Shown here: in pieces, positions 18,027 to 25,394 of the stretch
Layout: each line of letters opens with the position of its first letter
Position numbering within the stretch: position 1 is the stretch's first letter
Assembly (NCBI RefSeq): GCF_003053565.1
Contig: NZ_QAXS01000025.1
Location: 1-51,695 of the forward strand
From: Halanaerobium saccharolyticum
GTDB taxonomy: Bacteria > Bacillota > Halanaerobiia > Halanaerobiales > Halanaerobiaceae
DNA: 51,695 nt
Direction: 5' to 3'
Program-made: the position numbers and the translations under genes
The notes under the pieces: model-generated
What the model was told of the DNA's origin: nothing
What the model saw: the letters and a program-made list of their open reading frames with translations, nothing else
Database searches by the model: none

Positions 18027-18975
18027 AGATAAGCTTTATCAGAAAATTTGTTCTAAATTAAATGAAAATATTTTAGAAATTACAAGTTCAAAACGACCAA
18101 TAATTAACCAGGCTGTTGAAGATCTGATTAGTGGTGGAGGAAAAAAGATGAGGCCATTTTTGATGTTTTTAGCAGCTTCATTTGGAGATTATGATAAAGA
18201 AAAAATGCTGCAGTTGGGAAGTGGAATTGAGCTGCTCCACATGGCCTCACTGGTCCATGATGATATTATTGATAATGCAGAACTCAGGCGGGGAAATGAA
18301 ACTGCTCAGCGTAAATTCGGAAAAAAAGAAGCAGTTTTTATTGGAGATTTTTTGCTTTCCCGAACTTTTGATATCTTTTTTGAATATCTGGATAAAAAAA
18401 CCTTAAGAAAAATGAATAAAAATGTTCGACTTCTATGTGAAGGAGAAATTGAACAGTCTGAAAAGCGTTTTGATCTTCAGATTGGGATTAGCGATTATTA
18501 CAGAAGGATTCGTCATAAGACAGCTCTGCTTTTTGCATTAAGCAGTTATTTAGGTGCTTATACAAGTGGGATTAGAGGTAAAAAACTTAATTTGTTATAT
18601 AAAGTAGGCTTAGAAATAGGTATGGCTTTTCAGATTCAGGATGATCTATTAGATTTTGAAGGTGATGAGGCAGCTACCGGAAAGATACTGGCTCAGGATT
18701 TAAAAGAGGGAGTAATTACTCTACCGGTAATTTTACTGCTTAATAAGGATAAATACAAAACCAAATATGCTGAATATAATAAAATTCAACTTGATGACAG
18801 GATTATTAAAGAAATTATTTTCGATGTAAAAAATTCTGGGGTTCTGGATGAAAGTAGAGAAATTTTACTTGAATTTATCAACAGAGTCCATAAATATCTG
18901 GATCAGTTACCGGATAACAAAGCAAAAAAGAAATTGAAAAAGCTTTTAGCAGCTCAGGTTGAGCGCAAATTTTAA
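18016..18975 (+). CDS. Polyprenyl diphosphate synthase
   Basis: Trans-type prenyltransferase that adds isopentenyl diphosphate units to an allylic primer, giving the side chain of menaquinone or another long isoprenoid. Both aspartate-rich motifs are intact: HDDIIDNAELRRG and FQIQDDLLDFEGDE. The GGGKKMRPFL segment near the N-terminus binds isopentenyl diphosphate. The length of 319 residues fits heptaprenyl synthase component II or octaprenyl synthase. TTG 18016, behind AAGGTGAGA, is preferred to TTG 18001. It overlaps apbE by 11 bases, and the NDH-2 gene is divergent nearby, so a quinone role is plausible. No other quinone biosynthesis genes are seen, so the product chain length stays unknown. 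Confidence 0.88.
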   Translation: MLIEDKLYQKICSKLNENILEITSSKRPIINQAVEDLISGGGKKMRPFLMFLAASFGDYDKEKMLQLGSGIELLHMASLVHDDIIDNAELRRGNETAQRKFGKKEAVFIGDFLLSRTFDIFFEYLDKKTLRKMNKNVRLLCEGEIEQSEKRFDLQIGISDYYRRIRHKTALLFALSSYLGAYTSGIRGKKLNLLYKVGLEIGMAFQIQDDLLDFEGDEAATGKILAQDLKEGVITLPVILLLNKDKYKTKYAEYNKIQLDDRIIKEIIFDVKNSGVLDESREILLEFINRVHKYLDQLPDNKAKKKLKKLLAAQVERKF

Positions 18976-19039
18976 GTTTAAATCTTCATTATATTACTTG
19001 ATATTTTAAATATTAAATTATAAAATATAAATAGCTTTT

Positions 19040-19116
19040 GGGGTTATAGCTCAGCTGGATAGAGCAACAGATTCCTAATCTGTAGGCCGGCGGTTCAAAT
19101 CCGCCTAACCCCACCA
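19040..19116 (+). tRNA. tRNA-Arg (anticodon CCT)
   Basis: Complete 77-nt cloverleaf with encoded CCA. Acceptor arms GGGGTTA and TAACCCC; anticodon stem ACAGA/TCTGT around loop TTCCTAA, anticodon CCT; T loop TTCAAAT. An accessory-looking minus-strand gene lies just downstream. Confidence 0.97.
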
Positions 19117-19142
19117 TTTATTTTAAATTACCCAAGGTAACT

Positions 19143-19173
19143 AGACCAGCCATTAAACCGGCTGGTCTTTTTT
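19143..19173 (+). terminator. Intrinsic terminator after tRNA-Arg
   Basis: AGACCAGCC (19143-19151) pairs with GGCTGGTCT (19160-19168), followed by a T-run to 19173. Confidence 0.9.
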
Positions 19174-19208
19174 GATTAATATCTAGTAAAATGTTTTTAA
19201 TCTCTATT

Positions 19209-19313
19209 TTAATCTACTTTAACAATCTTAATTTCCCAATCTCCCATAGCATTAACTTGTAAATAAAAACTTCCAGTCTTAGGCTGTAATAAGAACCTTA
19301 TTTTGTTAATTCT
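19209..19313 (-). pseudogene. Possible C-terminal gene remnant
   Basis: Read on the minus strand, an open segment of 34 codons ends at TAA (19209-19211) and encodes FLLQPKTGSFYLQVNAMGDW then EIKIVKVD. The pattern (phospho-sandwich-like strand, FYLxVNAxGDWEIKI, stop) looks like the end of a secreted or zinc-ribbon protein's last beta domain rather than random sequence. No start codon or upstream reading frame supports it: a stop lies just before it, inside the HsdR-N-like gene end. It may be debris from the exchange that brought in the neighbouring gene. Recognition is by eye only. Confidence 0.3.
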
Positions 19314-20385
19314 CTAGTTTTTCAAATATCTGTTTAAATCTATTTTTAAATTTATATAAATCATTAACTGAATCAATATATTCTTTTTCTTCATCTTCTC
19401 GGTGGCCTTTATCATTATATACTGGAAACTCGATATAATAGTTAGTGTAATTAAAATATAATCTACAAATCCACTTTCTAGTATTATCATCAAGTAAAAC
19501 ACTGAAATAATTTAGTGTATCTTTATATGTTATTCTTTCAGGATCTGTGAATTCGGAAAAAATTGATTTAATAGTGTAATATCCAGATAGTTCTTCCTCA
19601 GTAGTTTCATAAACTGGTGCATCATTAATTTCTTCAATTGCTTCTGCTACTTCTTCAGCCTCTTGTTCCTCTTTAGTATCTAAGGCACTTTCTAATTTTT
19701 CTCTTACCATACTATTTATAATTTGTGAGATTGATTTTTTAATAATATCCTGAAATTTATCCTTTACATTTTGAGTTTTTCTTCCTTCATAAACTTCACT
19801 CAAAACATATGTAACAAAATTTTCATCAGGATCTTCAAATTGGGAAGTAATTAATCTTTTTATAGCATTTGAGTACTTAAGTATTTCTGCAGTAGATAGG
19901 ATATTATCAATATTAAAAGCATCTTTATAGAACTTTTTTAGTTCAGAAATTTCCTGTTCCTTCAGGTTAGTCATATCTATTTCTAGAAATGGTTTGCGAT
20001 CCATTTTATTTTCAACTTCCAGATCAGTATAAAACTTATAAGTTACACCATTTGTTAAGATACCTATTTTTGCATTAGTAACTGTAAAATATCTGGTTAA
20101 TTGTTCATTATGTGGGTCAAGTTTATCATTATTACACCATTTTGCTTCAATTAGCATTTGAGTCTGGCCGTCTATAACAATTGCATAATCGACTTTTTCA
20201 CCTTTTTTGTTTCCAACATCAGCAGTAAATTCAGGTACAAACTCAATTGGGTTACGAGTGTCATAACCAAGCAGATCAAAGAAAGGCATAATAAAAGCAT
20301 TCTTTGCTGCTTCTTCACTATTGATTTGATCACTTATTTCAGTGATTTTATCCGATAATTCAAATAACCCATCTGTTAAATCCAT
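19306..20385 (-). CDS. Type I restriction HsdR N-terminal-like protein (COG4748-like)
   Basis: A 359-residue soluble protein. Residues about 10-150 resemble the N-terminal nuclease domain of type I restriction R subunits: a conserved helix EEAAKNAFIMPFFDLLGYD, then EFTADVG, VDYAIVIDGQ and LIEAKW. The D...E-x-K pattern (Asp in VDYAI, Glu and Lys in IEAKW) is the PD-(D/E)XK nuclease signature. No helicase, methylase or specificity subunit is nearby, so it is not a standard restriction system. The middle is an acidic coiled-coil-like stretch (EEQEAEEVAEAIEEIND), and the C-terminus has a beta-rich domain (about 275-345). ATG 20385 follows AAGGGGG; the upstream in-frame ATG at 20451 lacks one. It lies alone beside tRNA-Arg. 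The family is known as an uncharacterised stand-alone type; function open. Confidence 0.72.
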   Translation of the reverse strand: MDLTDGLFELSDKITEISDQINSEEAAKNAFIMPFFDLLGYDTRNPIEFVPEFTADVGNKKGEKVDYAIVIDGQTQMLIEAKWCNNDKLDPHNEQLTRYFTVTNAKIGILTNGVTYKFYTDLEVENKMDRKPFLEIDMTNLKEQEISELKKFYKDAFNIDNILSTAEILKYSNAIKRLITSQFEDPDENFVTYVLSEVYEGRKTQNVKDKFQDIIKKSISQIINSMVREKLESALDTKEEQEAEEVAEAIEEINDAPVYETTEEELSGYYTIKSIFSEFTDPERITYKDTLNYFSVLLDDNTRKWICRLYFNYTNYYIEFPVYNDKGHREDEEKEYIDSVNDLYKFKNRFKQIFEKLEN

Positions 20386-20576
20386 TTTGTTTCCCCCTTT
20401 AATAATTTTCTCATTATTCCGAATATTTTTACCAAAAAATAATTTTACCAACTTTCCCTATATTTAATGATACTACAAAAAGTGTATAAAATAAACAATT
20501 TATTTAAAAAAATATATTTTTAGAGATAATATTAATTTTTGTCTTAAATTAAAAAGTTTAATCATTCCAAAGTAAC

Positions 20577-20636
20577 TTGACAACAATTATTAGATTATGT
20601 ATAATCGCATTATAGTTTTTGGAATCGTTCCCAAAA
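20577..20636 (+). promoter_or_regulatory. Promoter and operator of the LacI-type regulator
   Basis: Full consensus TTGACA (20577-20582), 17 bases, TATAAT (20600-20605). The LacI-type operator TTGGAATCGTTCCCAA (20619-20634) follows immediately, covering the start region. The same 16-mer recurs before the PTS gene, so the regulator very likely represses itself and the sucrose operon. The gap between this promoter and the minus-strand gene is AT-rich and holds nothing else recognisable. Confidence 0.8.
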
Positions 20637-20664
20637 ATATTGTATAATGAAGGGAGGCTAAATA

Positions 20665-21672
20665 ATGACACTTACAATCAAAGAGATTGCTAAACTGGCA
20701 GGAGTATCAAAATCAACGGTCTCAAGGGTAATTAATGATTCTGAGCATGTCAGTGACCGGGCAAGAAAAAAAGTGAAAGAGGTTATTCAGGAAACTGGCT
20801 ATGTTCCTAACTCTCTGGCAAAAAATTTAAAAAGAAATAAAACTGATACGATTGGTGTTGTTCTTCCCAAAATAAATACAAGCACTTTTTCCTCAGCAGT
20901 AGAGGGAATCAGCAATATAATGTACCAGAAGGGCTATAATTTATTGCTGACAAATACAAAATTAAATATTAAAGATGAAATAACATATTTAAAGCTTTTA
21001 AAAGAAAAAAGAGTTAGAGGAATTATATTTTTTGCAACTGAAATTACAGAGGAGCATATTGAAGTTTTGAAGAAAATTGAGATTCCTGTAATTATTGTTG
21101 GCCAGGACAGCAGTGAACTTTTAGATTATCCCTGTCTAATTCAGGATGATTTTAATGCTGCAGCTTCAATTGTCGATTATTTAGTCAACGCGGGGCATAA
21201 AAAAATTGCTTATATTGGAGTAAAAGAAAGTGATGTAGCTGTAGGAAAACTTAGAAAAAAAGCTTATCTTAAGGTTTTAGCAGAAAATAAGTTGGAGATA
21301 AAAAAATCCTACCTGTATCAGGGAGACTTTAGTATCCAATCTGGCTACAGAGGAATGAAAAACATTTTAGAAAAGGCTGAGGAAACTCCAACAGCAGTAT
21401 TTGCAGTTACTGACCGTCTGGCTCTCGGAGCAATTAAGTTTCTTAAAGATAAGGGTTTTCAGGTTCCAGCAGATATTTCTGTAGTAGGAATTGGTAATTC
21501 AGATATTAGTCCCTGGGTAGTTCCAGAAATAACAACTATTAATTATGATCATCTTAAAACTGGAGAAAGAGCTGCTGAAATTTTATTGGATTGTCTGGAT
21601 GGCGGAATACATAAGACAAAAGAAGTTATGGATTATCAGATTATAGAGAGAAATAGTGTGAGGAAAATTTAG
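20665..21672 (+). CDS. LacI-family repressor of the sucrose operon
   Basis: A 335-residue regulator with the LacI helix-turn-helix at residues 1-26 (TIKEIAKLAGVSKSTVSRVI), hinge helix region to about residue 58 (YVPNSLAKNL) and a periplasmic-binding-protein-like ligand domain. Operators TTGGAATCGTTCCCAA lie right behind its own promoter and upstream of the PTS gene. That shows autoregulation and control of the two genes that follow, which encode sucrose uptake and hydrolysis. It is therefore functionally ScrR-like; the effector (fructose, sucrose-6-phosphate or fructose-1-phosphate) cannot be read from sequence. GGGAGG at 20652-20657 sets the start. Confidence 0.87.
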   Translation: MTLTIKEIAKLAGVSKSTVSRVINDSEHVSDRARKKVKEVIQETGYVPNSLAKNLKRNKTDTIGVVLPKINTSTFSSAVEGISNIMYQKGYNLLLTNTKLNIKDEITYLKLLKEKRVRGIIFFATEITEEHIEVLKKIEIPVIIVGQDSSELLDYPCLIQDDFNAAASIVDYLVNAGHKKIAYIGVKESDVAVGKLRKKAYLKVLAENKLEIKKSYLYQGDFSIQSGYRGMKNILEKAEETPTAVFAVTDRLALGAIKFLKDKGFQVPADISVVGIGNSDISPWVVPEITTINYDHLKTGERAAEILLDCLDGGIHKTKEVMDYQIIERNSVRKI

Positions 21673-21718
21673 TCTAGAAATTTATTAGAAGCAACAGTAA
21701 CTTTATATTTTTATTTAC

Positions 21719-21738
21719 TTTTGGAATCGTTCCCAAAA
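21719..21738 (+). promoter_or_regulatory. Operator 2 of the sucrose regulon
   Basis: TTGGAATCGTTCCCAA at 21721-21736 (with flanking TT and AA) is identical to the operator behind the regulator's own promoter. The central CG is typical for LacI family sites. Confidence 0.75.
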
Positions 21739-21750
21739 GAACTTTATTTA

Positions 21751-21772
21751 TTTTTGGAACCGTTACCATAAT
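21751..21772 (+). promoter_or_regulatory. Operator 3 of the sucrose regulon
   Basis: TTGGAACCGTTACCAT (21754-21769) is a close variant of the other two operators. Its central CG is 33 bases from that of operator 2, about three helical turns, so two dimers would sit on the same DNA face. It ends 34 bases before the PTS gene start. Confidence 0.7.
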
Positions 21773-21805
21773 AAAAATTTATTAATTAATTCAAGGAGGA
21801 TCAAG

Positions 21806-23734
21806 ATGGATTATAAAAAGGTTGCAGAAGAAGTAATTGAAGCAATAGGTGGTAAGGATAATGTTGATAGTGCTGCTCACTGTGCGACAAGATTAAGGCT
21901 GGTTTTAAAAGATGAAGATTTGAGTGACAAAAGTGCTGTAGAAAATATCGACGGGGTTAAGGGTGCTTTTGTTAACTCAGGTCAGTTTCAGATAATTATT
22001 GGGCAGGGGTCAGTAAATAAAGTTTACGCTGAGTTTATAAAAATTGCTAATATTTCTGAGGCGAGTAAGGGTGAGGTTAAGCGAGCGGCAATGAAAAACC
22101 TCAATCCCGCCCAGCGTTTTGCCAGAACACTATCAAATATTTTTGTGCCAATAATTCCAGCAATTGTTGCCAGTGGTCTGCTGATGGGTTTACTGGGTAT
22201 GATGACTACATATGGCTGGGTTGATTCGGATAGCGGTTTAATTACTTTATTAGATATGTTCTCTAATGCTGCATTTGTATTTTTACCTGTTATCGTTGCT
22301 TTTAGTGCAGCCAAAGAATTTAATGCAAATCCTTATCTGGCATCAGTGCTGGGGGCAATAATGATTCACCCGGCTCTGCAGAATGCCTGGACTTTAGGAG
22401 AGGGAATTGAACAGTCAATTGAAGTCTTTGGAATGCAGGTGGGAATGGTCGGTTACCAGGGTACAGTACTACCAATTTTAGTAGCTGTCTGGTTTTTAGG
22501 ATATGTTGAGAGGTCATTTAGAAAAATTGTTCCTGACGCACTGGATATTATTTTAACACCATTTTTAACAATTCTAACTACTGGATTTATATCCTTAGTA
22601 GGAATTGGACCGATTATGAGATTGATTGGAGATGGAATTTCAGCAAGTCTGCAGGGAATTTATGAGACAACAGGTATTTTAGCCGGTCTAATTTTTGGTG
22701 GATTATATTCTACCATTGTAATCAGTGGGGTTCACCACAGTTTCCATGCTATTGAAGCTGGCCTGATTTCCGAAGTGGGAATTAACTTGTTTTTACCTAT
22801 CTGGGCGATGGCAAATACAGCTCAGGGTGGAGCGGCACTGGCCGTTTATTTTATGACAAATAAACCTAAAATGAAGGCAATTGCACTTCCTGCTGCTACC
22901 TCCTGTCTGCTGGGAATTACAGAGGCGGCTATCTTTGGTGTTAATTTAAGGCTCGTTAAACCATTTATCGCAGCTGCTCTTGGTGGTTCAATCGGTGGAG
23001 CTTATGTTGTCTTTACCAATGTGGGGATGACTGCCTTAGGTTTAACAGCTCTTCCAGGAATGAGTATTGTTGAATCAGGATCACTGCTTAATTATATTAT
23101 CGGGATGCTTTTAGCCTTTGGTGGAGCCTTTATTTTCACCTGGATTATTGGTTTTGAAGAAGAGCCTGCTGCTGAGGCTGTAGTAGAAGATAATAATCTG
23201 GACATTGAAACTGCAGAAAAAGTTGAGGAAGCAGATAGTAAAACGGGTGCTGTTCAAAACTCTAAAAATAAAGAAAAGAAAAATGAAAAGTTAGTATCTC
23301 CGATTCAGGGAGAAGTAGTTGAGTTAACAGAGGTACCGGATCCAACCTTTGCCCAAAAAATTCTGGGAGAGGGAATAGCTTTTAAACCAGAAAAAGGAGA
23401 AGTTCGAGCTCCAGTTGAAGCAGAAGTGGTAAACTTATTTGATACAAAGCATGCTGTCGGTTTGAAAACAAAATCAGGAGTAGAAATCTTAATTCATATT
23501 GGACTGGATACAGTCCAGATGGGTGGAGAAGGTTTTGAAGCCTTTATTAAAGAAGGGGATACAGTAAAAGCAGGAGATAAGTTAATTTCAGTTGATTTAG
23601 AACTGGTGGAAGAAAAGGCTGAATCAATTATAACTCCGATGGTAATTACAAATACTGCTGATTTTCCCGAAATTTCTAGTCTGGCAGCAGGTCAGATTGA
23701 TTTTGGAGATGAAGTTTTAGAAATCAAAGTTTAG
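21806..23734 (+). CDS. PTS sucrose-type transporter, EIIBCA
   Basis: Imports and phosphorylates a sugar, here most likely sucrose to sucrose-6-phosphate. The order is EIIB (about 1-85, phosphorylated Cys26 in AAHCATRLRL), the membrane EIIC channel (about 105-455, roughly ten segments, with GVHHSFHAIE and the GITEAAIFG substrate segment), a Glu/Lys linker, and a glucose-type EIIA (about 495-642, active His564 in ILIHIGLDTV). The complete three-domain chain needs only HPr and EI from elsewhere. Operators 2 and 3 of the LacI-type repressor lie just upstream and AAGGAGG (21793-21799) sets the start. The sucrose-6-phosphate hydrolase gene follows after 10 nt. EIIC alone could also fit a beta-glucoside or trehalose transporter; the neighbour decides for sucrose. 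Confidence 0.88.
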   Translation: MDYKKVAEEVIEAIGGKDNVDSAAHCATRLRLVLKDEDLSDKSAVENIDGVKGAFVNSGQFQIIIGQGSVNKVYAEFIKIANISEASKGEVKRAAMKNLNPAQRFARTLSNIFVPIIPAIVASGLLMGLLGMMTTYGWVDSDSGLITLLDMFSNAAFVFLPVIVAFSAAKEFNANPYLASVLGAIMIHPALQNAWTLGEGIEQSIEVFGMQVGMVGYQGTVLPILVAVWFLGYVERSFRKIVPDALDIILTPFLTILTTGFISLVGIGPIMRLIGDGISASLQGIYETTGILAGLIFGGLYSTIVISGVHHSFHAIEAGLISEVGINLFLPIWAMANTAQGGAALAVYFMTNKPKMKAIALPAATSCLLGITEAAIFGVNLRLVKPFIAAALGGSIGGAYVVFTNVGMTALGLTALPGMSIVESGSLLNYIIGMLLAFGGAFIFTWIIGFEEEPAAEAVVEDNNLDIETAEKVEEADSKTGAVQNSKNKEKKNEKLVSPIQGEVVELTEVPDPTFAQKILGEGIAFKPEKGEVRAPVEAEVVNLFDTKHAVGLKTKSGVEILIHIGLDTVQMGGEGFEAFIKEGDTVKAGDKLISVDLELVEEKAESIITPMVITNTADFPEISSLAAGQIDFGDEVLEIKV

Positions 23735-23744
23735 GTGATTGCAG

Positions 23745-25217
23745 ATGAAAAGTGAAGATCAATTAATTAAAAAAGCCGAGCAGGCTGTAAGATCAAAAAA
23801 AGAAAAAGTAGAAAGCGATTATTATCGTTTAAATTATCATATAATGCCGCCCGCCGGTTTACTGAATGATCCCAATGGATTTATTCAATTTGATGGGGAC
23901 TACCATCTTTTCTATCAGTTTTATCCCTTTGATACCAGTCACGGAGCAAAATTCTGGGCCCATTTAAAAAGCAAGAATCTGGTGGACTGGCAGGAGCTTC
24001 CACTGGCTCTTGCTCCAGCTCAGAGTTACGAAAGCCACGGTTGTTATTCAGGGAGTGCTGTTGATAACCAGGGAACCCTGACTTTAATCTATACCGGCAA
24101 TGTCAAAGATGAGAATAACAGAAGAGAAACTTATCAGTGTCTGGCAGTAAGTAAAGATGGAATTAATTTTGATAAACTGGGGCCAGTAATTGAAAATCAG
24201 CCAGTCGGTTATACCAGACATTTTCGAGACCCCAAGGTCTGGAAAAAAGATGATGACTGGTATCTGGTTATCGGAACTCAAAATACCGAAAATAAAGGAA
24301 GAATACTACTTTTTAGCTCTAAAGATTTAAAAGACTGGCAGCTGCTCGGTGAGATTGCAGATAGTAAAATTAATGGTTTAAATGATATATATATGTGGGA
24401 GTGTCCTGATTTATTTACCCTAATGGGAAAAGAAGTTTTAATTGGCTCTCCCCAGGGAATAAAAGCAGCTGGGGATTTATATAATAATATTTACCAGAGC
24501 GGCTATTTTGTTGGCAGTTTAAATTATCAGACTGGAGAGTTTGATCAGCAAGATTTTGCTGAATTAGATCGAGGTTTTGATTTTTATGCAGCTCAGACAA
24601 CTGTTGACAAAAAGGGTAGACGAATTTTGATTGCCTGGATGGGAGTCCCGGATCAGCCGGAAAACTATCCCGAACGAGCAAACGGCTGGGTTCATACAAT
24701 GACACTGCCGAGAGTTTTAGAGCTCAATCAGGATCATAAGTTAATTCAAAAGCCAGCAGCTGAATTGAAAAAACTGCGGAAAGAAGAAGTTAGTTATCAT
24801 AATTTAAAGTTGAAAAACGAAAAAATAGAGTTAGATTCTATTAGCGGCGATTCTCTGGAATTAATTGTCAGCTTTAATGATTTGAATGCAAGCAGCTTTG
24901 GAGTTGAGTTAAGAGCTTCCGAGGACAACAGCCAGAAAACTGTAATAACTTATAACAGTAAAAATGAAAAGTTAACTTTTGATAAAAGGAAATCCGGCCA
25001 GGGAGAAGCTGGAATCAGAAGCTGTGCTTTAAAAAATAATGGAGATCTAAAACTGCATTTTTTCATTGACACTTCTTCGATAGAATTATTTGTAAATGAC
25101 GGCGTGGAGGTTTTCAGCAGTCGAGTTTATCCTGATCCAGCGAGTAAGAAAATTAATTTTTTCGCTAAAAATGGTTCAGTAAAGATTAAAGAGCTGAGAA
25201 AGTGGAAGCTTAGTTAA
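23745..25217 (+). CDS. scrB: Sucrose-6-phosphate hydrolase (GH32)
   Basis: Cytoplasmic glycoside hydrolase that splits sucrose-6-phosphate into glucose-6-phosphate and fructose. The three GH32 acids are present in their motifs: Asp42 in LLNDPNGF (nucleophile), Asp162 in FRDPKVW (transition-state stabiliser) and Glu219 in WECPDLF (acid/base). The five-bladed propeller spans about residues 25-340 and the beta-sandwich the rest, 490 residues in all. No signal peptide, as expected for a partner of a PTS. ATG 23745 has AGGTGA (23733-23738) at the right distance; the in-frame TTG at 23739 directly abuts it. It lies 10 nt after the PTS gene, in the LacI-controlled operon, and ends at a terminator. 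Confidence 0.94.
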   Translation: MKSEDQLIKKAEQAVRSKKEKVESDYYRLNYHIMPPAGLLNDPNGFIQFDGDYHLFYQFYPFDTSHGAKFWAHLKSKNLVDWQELPLALAPAQSYESHGCYSGSAVDNQGTLTLIYTGNVKDENNRRETYQCLAVSKDGINFDKLGPVIENQPVGYTRHFRDPKVWKKDDDWYLVIGTQNTENKGRILLFSSKDLKDWQLLGEIADSKINGLNDIYMWECPDLFTLMGKEVLIGSPQGIKAAGDLYNNIYQSGYFVGSLNYQTGEFDQQDFAELDRGFDFYAAQTTVDKKGRRILIAWMGVPDQPENYPERANGWVHTMTLPRVLELNQDHKLIQKPAAELKKLRKEEVSYHNLKLKNEKIELDSISGDSLELIVSFNDLNASSFGVELRASEDNSQKTVITYNSKNEKLTFDKRKSGQGEAGIRSCALKNNGDLKLHFFIDTSSIELFVNDGVEVFSSRVYPDPASKKINFFAKNGSVKIKELRKWKLS

Positions 25218-25270
25218 TCTTAATTAAAGCTTTCTATAGTTAGATTTAATAAGGTAAATATTTTATTTTT

Positions 25271-25306
25271 AAAAGAGTTTGGTCTAAATGGCTGAACTCT
25301 TTTTTC
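25271..25306 (+). terminator. Terminator of the sucrose operon
   Basis: AAAAGAGTT (25271-25279) pairs with AACTCTTTT (25295-25303), with T continuing to 25306. Confidence 0.8.
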
Positions 25307-25338
25307 TTTAAGCATATTTGATTTAAGTAAATTATACT

Positions 25339-25371
25339 TTGACACTCAGGTAATTAAAGTAGTATTATAAT
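25339..25371 (+). promoter_or_regulatory. Promoter of the two-component operon
   Basis: TTGACA (25339-25344) is followed after 18 bases by TATTAT (25363-25368), which overlaps a TATAAT at 25366-25371 (spacer 21, too long). It lies about 35-45 bases before the kinase gene. Confidence 0.5.
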
Positions 25372-25394
25372 GTTAGCCTGGCTTAAATATTATT

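Noticed and set aside
19092-20664. Duplicated tRNA-Arg 3' end as an integrase attachment site
   Set aside because: No second copy of the tRNA 3' sequence was seen up to the LacI gene and no integrase gene is present, so an integrative element is not supported.
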